A stretch of DNA of 64,000 bases, from assembly GCF_901709675.1 (NCBI RefSeq), contig NC_051106.1, forward strand, positions 10,424,001-10,488,000. The letters run 5' to 3'. This DNA comes from Syngnathus acus (taxonomy: Eukaryota > Chordata > Actinopteri > Syngnathiformes > Syngnathidae). The position numbers and the translations under genes were made by a program. This document shows, in pieces, positions 1 to 10,264 of the stretch; the stretch's first letter is position 1; every line of letters starts with the position of its first letter. Under the pieces are notes generated by a model that had not been told where the DNA came from, did no database searches, and saw only the letters and a program-made list of their open reading frames with translations.

Positions 1-23
1 CAAGATGTCAATCTGACTTGCAG

Positions 24-83
24 GTGTGCCAGGACAACCCAATAGGCGTTTCGATTGACAGTGACGCGACCATTATTGCCAAG
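24..83 (+). CDS. GH18 chitinase-like protein, penultimate coding exon (partial gene)
   Basis: The 60-nt exon lies between an acceptor (cag ending at 23) and a donor (gtagtc from 84). It reads in phase 0 into the next exon and gives 20 residues beginning VCQDNPIG and ending TIIAK. In GH18 chitinases this stretch precedes the last barrel strand and normally carries a WVGYD-like motif; here the equivalent is PIGVS, so it is divergent. The intron that follows is only 70 bp (84-153). The rest of the gene, including the catalytic DxxDxDxE strand, lies left of the window, so catalytic competence cannot be judged. The exon call rests on splice sites and frame continuity with the better-recognised last exon. 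Confidence 0.6.
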
Positions 84-153
84 GTAGTCAATTATCAGAA
101 GATTTCTTCTGTCCCTCACTAAGTGGTTCATGTTTTTACTGTGGCCCACTCAG

Positions 154-300
154 GTTGACTACATCAAAACTAAAGGCTTTGGAGGAGTCTATGTCAAGTC
201 TCTGGACCTGGACGACTTCAACGGCAACTACTGCAAGCAAGGGGACTATCCTGTCATCCAGCTAATCAAAGCATGCTGTGTAGAAGAAAGCTTCCCTTAG
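154..300 (+). CDS. GH18 chitinase-like protein, last coding exon with stop codon
   Basis: The exon starts after the acceptor cag at 151-153 and ends with TAG at 298-300, giving 48 residues. The core KTKGFGGVYVKSLDLDDF followed by NGNYCKQGDYPVI matches the C-terminal end of GH18 chitinases and chitinase-like lectins. There the usual form is FGGAMVWAIDLDDF, then a Cys and G-x-FPLI. In the family this segment is the last strand and helix of the TIM barrel. The conserved Trp just before the DLDDF motif, which lines the substrate cleft, is Lys here, so this may be a non-hydrolysing lectin-like member or a diverged paralogue. No chitin-binding CBM14 domain follows; the protein stops about 10 residues after the barrel. 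Which chitinase subfamily it belongs to cannot be told from 68 residues. Confidence 0.72.
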   Translation, partial: VDYIKTKGFGGVYVKSLDLDDFNGNYCKQGDYPVIQLIKACCVEESFP

Positions 301-570
301 TAGGATGGAGTGCACCGTGGTGAGGGGACCCTAACCCTCCCCTCATGGTGACGGGACCCACCCCCTCACGGCGAAGGGACAATCCCCCCCCCCCCCCGTC
401 ATATTACGTAGCTTTCGACACAGGTGAATAGTTTGATTTCACCCTAAAAACAAGGGTCTTGCTATCTATCCCTCCCTGTCCCTGTCCCTGTCCCTGTCCC
501 GTTTGGTGGTCATGACCTCATCAGCTTTTTGTGTGGACGGAAATTCAATAAAATGTCAGTTGACAACAAC
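301..570 (+). other. 3' UTR and polyadenylation signal of the GH18 gene
   Basis: This sequence follows the TAG stop. A canonical AATAAA lies at 547-552, preceded by a C-rich run (about 387-398) and a short CCCTGT tandem around 473-500. A GT-rich/T-rich stretch follows at about 560-575, so cleavage near 565-575 is likely. The exact end is inferred. Confidence 0.6.
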
Positions 571-1840
571 GTTTTGACTCCTGTTATGGCAAGTGCAAAA
601 GCAGGCACATAGAAATGAATACAAAAGTTGACTAATCCCGACAACACGTAGAATAAGCGTCGATGACCGTGTGTACGCCTGTATTAATGGTGCTCCAGTC
701 GTGATTGGCCGATTTCCATGGCAAAGAAGCATCAATGCCTTTCATTGCCAATCACAAATACTGATCGAGCAGCAGCAGCCTTTAGACAACTGGAGAGCGG
801 CCAGTGTGCAGTGCCTCCACATGTTACGCAGCATAGCAGCAACTGAATGATAACATACTGGATGATTGTGCATTTTCTACAATGTCAATTGGAAATTAGG
901 CCTATGACAAAAGAATGGATTCATTCAAAAAAAAAAAACAGATTCAGCAATTATCAACCAAATGATTGGTGAGCAGCTCTAAATGTGAACACACGTGCAG
1001 CTCATCGAAATGTGTCCAAATCCTAAACGTGTGTCCTCCAGGCCAAAGATGAAATGGACCAGCTTGATTGTTATCAGCGCAAAAGCTAGCATCTGTAATA
1101 CTACGGTATGGTATGGTACATATGCTATCTGCTGAAAAGTAAATACAGGTTCTGCCCATATCCAAGCAGATGTCCCTGCTTATTCCAGCAAGACAATGCC
1201 AAGCCACATTCGGCACAGTGTGGTTTCCTAGTAAAAGAATGAAAGTACCAGAGGGACCTGCCTGCAGTCCATCCAGACCCATTCAACAAAGCACAATATA
1301 TGACGACGAGAGAGACTCCGGGCTGCTGAGCCATTCAAGTTGTACATCAAGTTAGACGAGCAAAGAATTCTACAATCAGTGTCCTTGTTTCCCAAAGGCT
1401 AATTGTGTGATGTTCAAAGTAAAGGATGGGAGCAGGCATCAAGTTGAAAATAAGTCATGAAATACCTTCTCCTTTTTAATGTATTAGTCAATCGAACTTG
1501 AACGTGTATATGGAGTGATGGTATCACCATGACAACAGTGGCGTGTTGTCACCTGGCAGAAGGCCCCAGGTGGAGATGATGAAGAAGAAGAAGAAGACGC
1601 GTAAAGAATCCATCCGAGTCCTCTGAGAGATCAGAAAGCAGATGTCCGATTCAAAGTTGCGAAGGGAAGATGTGAATGGCTACATTTGCCCCACAGCCCT
1701 TTTATGTGCAGTGGGCGGGGCCAGGCCTGTCTACAAACTTCCTGGCCCTGTACCTTCCTTCCCCTTTTCTGCCAGAGCAGGAAGTGTGCGCTCCACATGT
1801 CAACATGTGTGTTAATAATTCCTGGCACAACCGCCCTCCC

Positions 1841-1885
1841 CACACACACATACACACGCACACACACACACACGCACGCACACAC

Positions 1886-1916
<31 letters not shown>

Positions 1917-1957
1917 TACATAGACACGCACGCACACACACACACACACACACACAC
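1841..1957. repeat. Imperfect (CA)n microsatellite
   Basis: About 117 bp of CA units interrupted by CG and TA units, for example near 1873-1890 and 1915-1932. The interruptions indicate an old, partly degraded locus. Confidence 0.95.
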
Positions 1958-2775
1958 GCCTGTCGAATGTAAGTCAAAGCGATCAGGCAGATACGGATAG
2001 CGTTCTCCCTTTCTTCTAAGTCTATCATCCATCCATCGCCATTGCATCCCTTTTCTTCTCCTCATGCATTAAAGTCGAATTCTCCGCCAGTCCTGCCATA
2101 ACCCCGTGTTCGTCTAAGTGAAAGCGATAGGGCAGATCCGCATCGCGTGTGGGAATGACTACGGTCGGTGTTCAGTGAAAATAGACTGATAATATATTCA
2201 TTGAGGCTCAGGCACAAGGAGTCCTCAGTCAGAAATAGGAAGACAACGGAAGGAAAAAGTTGCTTTTATATGATAACAAATGATGTGGATGGACAGTGTT
2301 TGCAAGTGGAAGGGCGTGTTTAGAAAGCACAATGAATCAAATGGGCCAATACCCCCCCCCCCGTATTCCGCTTCAAATAAAGTCATGCATTCTATTGGGG
2401 AAGCAGAAATTGGAGAGTGAAAACGGATCTTTCACGTCACAATGTTTTTAGTTGTGTGACATTCCATGAGTGGAAACAAGCAGAGGGAACAAGTGCTTAT
2501 CACCATCAGAGTGATGTGCCCTGTGGCTGACCACAGCTTATTTTATGGTCAACACACCCAGGGGACACAATTACAATTGCCATTTAAACGGTCGGAATCA
2601 TTTTCTTTTCTTTCAGCTGTTTTCCTGCATCATCTCTGTTGTTTTGAGAGGCATGCCGCTTACTCCGCCTGGACTTTGGTCCACGCGTGTTTTCTTCTGC
2701 ACTTGACCACAACGACCGTGCTACTTTTTGGAACACCTTTTTTTACACAGCGGTCGTGGCGTGTCAGTGCGGCAC

Positions 2776-2776
2776 G

Positions 2777-2807
<31 letters not shown>
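2776..2807. repeat. (GT)n microsatellite
   Basis: An uninterrupted run of GT units apart from one early GC. A CCCT-type tandem follows about 100 bp downstream. Confidence 0.9.
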
Positions 2808-4105
2808 CATTGCCTGGAAGACATCTTGTTCCCAACGTGCCGCGGCGACTCATAATGGGCTTTTTAGTGTCCCTCTCTCCTTTTTGCCGAGCTTGCTTCT
2901 CTCCTTCCTCCCTCCCTCCCTCCCTCCATGTCTGTGTATGTAGGACAAGGACATACAGAGACAAAGTGGTGCTTATTAGCGCACTCCACAGAACCAACAG
3001 ACAGACACATAAAGAAAGGCACACACACTGCTATCACGCCAAGGTCAGTATACGGATCGTAAAGGCGAAAGATGCCAGCTCCAGGAAATGTCAAATATGA
3101 ATGGAAAGTGTGTGGCAAGCAATAATCCTTGTTTTCATTTCTACAATTACTGCACATATCGATTGAGTGCACGATATAACATTGGCATTGGAACAATTGA
3201 AAAATTCAATTTGACATGTTCATGCCGTTTGTAGCCTTCCCCAATGTACAATGTTTTGACTTTGCAATTCTCATTCATTTTAAAAACCCACTTTGAATTT
3301 CATAATATGCAAAAAATATCTTCTATCAAATCAGGATTCTTTTTATATATAATTGGAATCAGATGGATATTATTTTTTGAACGTGTATACTTCATGTTTT
3401 TTTTTTATGCGGCAGAGGGAAAGAAAACATCACGACATACGCCATAGCCATAAGTGGAAAAATATAATGAACAAATGAAGTTAAAGTCAGACTTCCATCA
3501 TATATTGTTGAGGATTGATCAAACTTTAATGTTCATTGCAAACAAGCCCAAGTCAAGTGAATCACTGTATGTTAATGAGGTCACATTTGATTGATCAGTT
3601 GAACCACTGAGGGTGTACGCTCAGCCTCGCTCTTAATTCTTGTTGTCATAGGGAGACATCAGCTGTCACGCGTGGAGTCCATCCATGTGCGTTGTCACAT
3701 CAATTAGTGCTTCCACTTCCAGTCGTAGTCAACGGTCATCCTGCGCTCAAATGAAGCTGCTTCAGTTAGCTGTCTGGACAAAGATTGCACTTTGCATCCT
3801 CCCCCCCCGTTTTCGTCTGCTCTCTTTTCTTCTTTCTTGCAACATCGAAACGTCTCCACGCCTCATTTCATTCGATTGCCCTTCCTTTTTACATTCCACC
3901 TTGCAAATGCACACTTTCTCAATCAATGTCACATATAATTAATGCCTACAGCTTTAGCCAGACAGGCTAATTAAACTCAAGTGCACCATCAACTGCAGTT
4001 TGACAATCTGTCTGGAAGGCAAACAGAAGAACTTGCTTCATTTGTCACTTGGCTTGCTACTTTATCAGGAATAAATTGGAGTGGTTTACTTAAAGCTGCA
4101 CTGAC

Positions 4106-4634
4106 CAAGACTTGAAGGCCCTGCAGCGCATTGTGAAAACGGCTAGTAAGACTATTGGTGCTTCTCTCCCCTCCTTGAAGGACATTTACACCTCCCATCT
4201 CACTCGCAAGGCGACCAAGATTGTGAGTGATGTGAGTCACCCCGCTCACTCTTTGTTTGAACTTCTGCCCTCTGGGAGGCGGTACAGGAGCCTGCGCTCC
4301 CGCACCACCAGACTTTCCAACAGCTTCGTACTCCAGGCTGTTAGGATCCTGAACTCGCTCCCCCTTTCAGCGTAGCGTCCTGTTCTTGCTGTATGCTCAC
4401 TGGCTCGGTTTTGCCCCTCATATTCAATGGGTTATTGGTCTGTTTATTCATCGCTCATTTTATTTTATTTATTATTTATTATTTATGGTTTGTGCCTTCT
4501 TGTTTTTGTTTTGTGTCGCCTACTTGTATGTCTCGTCACCGTGGGATGGAGGAAACGGAATTTCGGTTTCTTTGTGTGTCTTGACATGTGAAGGGATTGA
4601 CAATAAAGCTGACTTTGACTTTGACTTTGACTTA
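4106..4634 (+). mobile_element. 5'-truncated LINE, L2-like 3' end
   Basis: The frame from 4112 to 4378 encodes 87 residues matching the extreme C-terminus of fish L2-type LINE polyproteins. Recognisable blocks are LPSLKDIYTSHL, HPAHSLFELLPSGRRYRSLR and RTTRLSNSFVLQAVRILNS, then a stop. This tail lies downstream of the reverse transcriptase, all of which is missing, so the copy is dead on arrival from 5' truncation. The 3' UTR runs about 250 bp and ends in AATAAAGC plus a short tandem of the heptamer TTTGACT at about 4610-4632, a typical template-primed integration tail. The open frame over the surviving part is intact, suggesting a fairly young insertion. The left boundary is approximate and I found no convincing target-site duplication. 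Confidence 0.8.
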
Positions 4635-7600
4635 AGTCGCTTTACATGGTGGATGATGGAAACATCAAGCAAAATACGTAAATAGTTAGGCAGAAACTGC
4701 GGATACGTCGGCCAACGACTCCCCCGTGCTTATCGTCGTCCAGGTGGACTTGTTCGGAATATTTGGATGGTCCGTCTGTCTCGACCGTGGTCGGAAGGCT
4801 CAACCACAAGCGGCGGCAGTTGGAGACGCTTCAATGTAATGACGTCTCGCCGCCAGGACTCGCCGTGGCTTGAGAAGTTGACTTGCGACAGAGAAGCCTA
4901 CATTTGTCTGAAAGGGCGAAGCATTGCAATCCATCTGTGAAAGTTGAAAGCATGCATTCTGCAGTGTGGTAACAACAAGATGGAAAGTCCTCCATCTCAT
5001 CCATGCAAATGGAGCGTCTGGTTTTACGAGCACTAACCTGCTTGCTTACGATTCATGGCTTTGTGCTCTTTCTCAATTGATAAAACACGCATGCACACGT
5101 AGACATGAAACAGACTCCATTGCTCGTTCAAGTTTGTTCTTGTATACGCCGTTGCGTGAGTCACGTTCAAGGAAATTGCTGTCAGCTCAGCGGGGCAACA
5201 TCCAATTCATCATTCTCTTACCAATCAGGCACGCACTTGCATTGTTATCGATGAACGGCGAGCCTATTACATCTGTGTACGTGTGATTCATTTGACGACT
5301 GACTATGCTGTTGCCTCGTGACTCATCGCTCCTAATGGACAATGTCCTCATGACAGATGGGAAACCTGCTGTGGTACACATTACCCAAGGGAACGAACGG
5401 AGTGGAATGGAAGGAAGGTTACATTGCATACAGTTCAAACAGTGCCGTGTCACCACAAAGCCATTTGAAGTCTCTCTGCATGAGTGTGAGAGGGGGAAAA
5501 AAAAAAAAAAAAAAAAGTCTCTCTGTGATTGATACTCCCCTCCCCGTAAGGCCACAAAAAGGAAAAACGAGGGCAACATGGAGTACACGGCAGCGGGAGA
5601 AAGAAACCGGAACTTTAGAGAGAAAAAAGAAAAAGTCAGCATCCAGACTTCATCTTGGGAATTATTGGTCAGTGAGTATTTTGATCATAATCAATAGAAG
5701 AGCCTTCTTTTCCTCAAGCAAAATGGGACAGAATGTCAGTCAAAGTCTTAGAGATGGATGCAGCTTGAAATTTTGGAGCAAAGGGAATATGGAGTTTGAA
5801 GAAATACAAATGAATTAAGATGTGGGAAGAAAGACCCAAATATATAATCCCACTCAGAATTAAAAGGTGTTTAGTGCTCTGAGACATTCCCGAGGTAGGG
5901 AAGCCAAGGCGATGTCAACATCTGAGGACCCAGATCTTCATTTATAGACTGCTGAGATGAGAGTGACTCTTAACGGAAATGCCAGCGAGGTGAAGGCTAA
6001 GTCTGGCCACACTATGCAGTCTGTGTCACATTTTGGGTTGAAGATGGACTAAAAACGAAAAAGCCATTGCCTGCGGGTTGGACGACACTTTCTTCACGCA
6101 ATGGTCCAGGGATATTAGGGCTGCAAAAAGACAATCATGTTTGTGCTGTAAAAGACTCTTTCTTTCCCAATTACTGAAGGATTCCATTTGACAGCTACTC
6201 GCTATACGTACTGTAGGCCTTAAAGATTCATTTATTTATTTGCAAATGGAGTTATGGTTGAACAGTCATGAGTATGAGGAGACTAACGCAAAGAAGATGA
6301 GAACATACTCTGTCATACAAAAACATTTTGATGGGACCTGGGCATCCTCATCAATCTGTCCTTATTGATAAATTGGCCGTGTGTCGTCGCCACTTTAAAC
6401 GTCCTTCCACCACTCCACCCGTGGTGTAAACAAAAAAATAAAGTACGTTGGTGCTGATTCGTACGGCGATTAACAGCCAACTTGTTTTTGGCAAAATAAA
6501 AATGTCTAACCGACAAAGGAAAAGATAAGACATTTTTTTTTTTTTTTTTAATGAACAGGTTCTAATCATTAATTAAAAACAAGGCAAGTCTTCCCACTGT
6601 CTTGTACAAAAATAGATGATACACACTGACAGAGAGAGAAAGGTCACCCAGTCAAGACAGAATTCACAAGTGGTAATGACAAAGCCGACTCGCACCTGAG
6701 CAGGTCAGTGTGGAGAGAGCGCTCCGTGTCACAATGGCTAATAATCATTCACACACAGCGAAGATGCTACGTCCAGCTTAAGGTGGAAATGTTCATGTCA
6801 TAATGCAGCACTCACCGCCGTCAACGCTCGCCTAGTTTAATGTCAACCCCGAGGCTCGCAGTGGAATTAACCTTTGGTGTATTAAGTCACAGGCATTGCA
6901 ACATCACGGTGATTCGGTGTCAGATCACACTCTGTACTGGACCGGAATGGAATGAGCGGCGCATGATCGTTACAATACATACAGTATATATGAATCCAAG
7001 CCAGTCATTGGCTGGCAACCAGTTAAGCTTGTCACTTTTGTTTTCATTTGAAAAGCAGCGCAATATCTGAAGCAAAAGTCGAGTACGTCAAAGATGGGGC
7101 TTGCAAAAATCTCAACACAAAGATAAAAGTAATGGCGCTCTGTGAAGACGGGAAGAAAGCGAAACCAAGCGACTCTGCCTTTTATCCAAATGACTGCATA
7201 TATACTGCGGACGCCGTAACTTTTGATGGCCAATAAATTGTATCGTGTGCTGGCACCTTAAAAGACAAGACAGAACACAGAGATGCATTTCTCATTAAAA
7301 TATCTGTGGGAAGACTATTGATGTTTCACATCACTAAGCCTGGCAGAACACGCAGAGGCGAGGCCAGGCCAGGCCAGGCCAGGCTTGGCTTGGCTCATTA
7401 TCTGACCAGCCTTCAGCATCACACTGCTGTAAAACATGACAGCTATGGACTCTGAATGGCACCTCCAAATCGATTTAGTGCCTCGTAGAAAAAAGGCCAA
7501 CAACGGGGCACATCAATTGGAGAGTAAAATGAAATAGCCAGTCAGTGGGGAGAAAAAAAAAAAAAAAAAAAAAGTTAAGACACAACAAATAGGTTGATGT

Positions 7601-10094
7601 AGAAGTAGAAGGAATGAAAACAATTCAGCTTTACACATTTCGGAAGACGTATTGAGAGAATATAAAGATAGATCGAACAAACGAACGAACGAACAAACAA
7701 ACGAACAAGGGATTGCGTGGTTTCTGCTTCAAAGATGAAAATGAGTTTGAAAAGCATCCCATGGGGAGCGTAATGAAGTTTCACTTGAAAGCCATGTTTA
7801 AAGGGCGGAGTGGGAGTGTGCTTGTAAATGTTTCTCTTTGAAACCTCAACGCATAAAGAGCTGTGCCTGCCTGTCACTGCTGCTTTTAAGAACTGATAAA
7901 TGCAAGAAATGTTAAAAGAAAGATTGGGGATTATCTCTGGATTCTCATCTGTGCTTGACATTATATTCCTTTAAACAAAAAGTCTGACAAAGGTCAAATT
8001 AGACCGATTGCGTATAATGAGGGCGCAGTGACAGTAATTGTGCCAATTGATCCAAGTTTCGATTTGTTACTTAGTGCGCACGTGTGCGTGTCTTTGTGCA
8101 GGCGTCTGTGTGTACGTGTGTGTGCATGTGATGAAGCGATAACGCGAGGATACACGAGGTTAATTCTGGACAGCCGGATTGTCAGGTTACGGGGGTTGGA
8201 CAATGGATTAATGCTATTAACTGTAATTAACTTAAGGTTTTGCTCCTCTGTCACTTGCTATCTCACTACAAACGAAAAGTCCCACAGAGACAAGCTAAAG
8301 CCCGGTGCAATTTTAAAATAATGAATTTACATAATAATCTCTTCACGGCAAAAACAATAGTGTGTGTACGCGCGCGCGTGTGTGTGTGGCCCGCATTCAC
8401 CGACTCAAGACGAGGAAGAATGGCTACATTACAGGTCAAGCAGAAATGAACTAAACGTGTTTCGGCATTTTTTTGCTTCTTGTTTGGATAAATAAAGCAG
8501 CAAAATTAGAGAAAGACGAGTCACAGCTTGGAAAAATTCCACGTTTGGACCCTGACCTACAGTATTTGTTTGTGTCCCTCAAGATTAGCCCATTTGAGTT
8601 CTCATTAAGGAAATGCAATTTGGTGTTGTCCTTTGTTCTCATGAGCACGCTAGCAGTCCACGAATGTGGAAAATGAACAGTATGAATAAAACATTTAGTA
8701 GTTGACCTTCTCAATAAAAGAAATGAACAAATTAGAGCCACCCAAGTCAGGTGAAAGATCCCACTGAATGGTGGCTGGAGCTCAAATGGCCCTGATAGCC
8801 TTAAGTTCAGGTTCAAGATCTTATCCACTACCTGCAGGCTTGTTTGAGGATACCTGAGGTTAATTCCGTACAGCCGGATTGCCACCTGGCACAGGGTAGT
8901 CTAAAAATAGAAAGAGCCTGCGCAATCTGACACTTAGTAGTGTTGACTGACTGGCTGAAGATCAACATGTGGTTTTTAATGCTCTTAATTACTCCGGGAC
9001 GGAGGGAGGAGAGTGTACACAGACCATCTCGGATGTATGAATGTGTGTCTTTGCAATCCCACAGCCTCTTAAGCGCTCAACTCGGACAAAAGCGCCCTGA
9101 TTTGAAAGTTATGTGCGTGCGTGCGTGCGTGCGCACCATTTTAGGCTGCCTATTCTTATGCACAGCCAGTGCCGTGGCTCAAATTGACACTTTACCAAGT
9201 GAGGTGTCTGTCTCTGATTCTGTTGCAATTCGGCTCCGACTTGAAAATGTTCACTTTTCAATAAATGATATATTATCGTACTGAAAATTTGGCTGGATGA
9301 TAAGCAGCGCTAATTTTGTGGCCCATTCACAAAGACAGACTTTGAATCAAACTCCTTATTGTGTGGGAGTAATTGGCGAAGAGAAGGATTGAGGCGTGCA
9401 GGCATACTGCGCCTCATTTACCTTAACGATCAGAGCCGCCGTGTATAGAAAATAAAAAGAATTTGGGAAGAAGGATAGTGAAATAAGCACATTGTTCCAC
9501 TTCAATCTCATTATGCAGCGATAGCCTCCTTTTTCAAAGAAAGAAAGAAAGAAAGAAATGATTAGTGGCTGAGGATGAGATGGAGAGAGACAAACAATTA
9601 GAGCAGAGAGGGGCAGGCAAGCTGATAGAGAAAGGACAATCTTGTCTTGTCTTGTGCGCTGACCTCAGCTGGTGTATTGCGGATGAGCCTCATTTTGTGT
9701 GCAGCGCTCACCTGGCTGCACCTGTCTGGACCTTTGCACCTCTCTCTCTGGCTACCATGGTAATTATGTATGCTTGAAGGAGACTGATCAGTGTGCCCAG
9801 CCACCGTGTTATTGTTAATAAAACAGGCCTCTTTGGAAGCCATCAGCCTCCCTCCCTCCCTCCCGCTCTCTTTTCCTGCTCGCTCGACAGAGCTTCTGTT
9901 AATATACTGCTATTACAGCTAAACAATCGAAATGGAGAGGGGAGTTGAGCGCACTTCATTTAGCCTGTGATCAATGTAGATTTTAAAGCAATGGGAGCAG
10001 GAGCTGCACGAGTGCTGCTGAAGGTTTCCACATGACAGAATAGAGAGGAAAGACGCATGAGCCAATTGCTATGAACGATGGATAAATACATACG
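4635..10094. other. Intergenic stretch, no gene recognised
   Basis: No recognisable exon. It contains a CpG-richer patch at about 4690-4880, poly-A runs (about 5497-5516, 7553-7573), a poly-T run (about 6532-6549), a GAAC/AAAC tandem at about 7676-7706, a CCAGG tandem at about 7360-7385, and a duplicated 36-nt word at 8146 and 8846 described separately. A 25-bp stretch near 7000-7025 (tggctggcaaccagtt) resembles the middle of a common teleost SINE-like repeat. Confidence 0.55.
8146..8881. repeat. Pair of 36-nt direct repeats exactly 700 bp apart
   Basis: The words at 8146-8181 and 8846-8881 match at 32 of 36 positions in the same orientation. Both contain the exact blocks gaggttaattc and acagccggattg. 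The sequence between them is unrelated to either. Their origin is unknown; they could be two small relics of one dispersed repeat or a duplicated regulatory word. Confidence 0.7.
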
Positions 10095-10264
10095 TACCGT
10101 AATTTTCGGACTATAAGTCGCACCGGAGTATAAGTCGCACCAGCCATAAAATGCCCAAAAAAGTGAAAAAAAACATATATGTATATAAGTCGCTCCTGAG
10201 TATAAGTCGCCCCCCCACCCAAACTATGAAAAAAACCGCGACTTATAGTCCGAAAATTACGGTA
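10095..10264. mobile_element. MITE with 27-bp perfect terminal inverted repeats and TA target duplication
   Basis: The left end 10095-10121 is the exact reverse complement of the right end 10238-10264; both arms begin TACCGTAATTTTCGG, including the TA. The element is 170 bp and non-coding, with the decamer TATAAGTCGC or close variants repeated at least four times forward and once reversed. The TA at each end fits a Tc1/mariner-like or other TA-targeting superfamily. I recognise the TACGGTAATTTTCGGACTATAA terminus as widespread in fish genomes but do not assign a family name. The very intact inverted repeats suggest a young copy that could fold into a hairpin. Confidence 0.88.

Larger units (their letters stand above)
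571..4105. other. Intergenic stretch, no gene recognised
   Basis: No coding exon is recognisable on either strand. It contains an imperfect (CA)n block (1841-1957), a (GT)n block (2776-2807), a short CCCT tandem near 2905-2930, short poly-A and poly-C runs, and otherwise AT-rich unique sequence. The open frames over the CA/GT blocks (T-H-T-H and C-V-C-V peptides) are microsatellite artefacts. Confidence 0.6.

Noticed and set aside
1631-2065. Open frames rich in C-V-C-V or T-H-T-H
   Set aside because: Reading of the CA/CG microsatellite in several frames.
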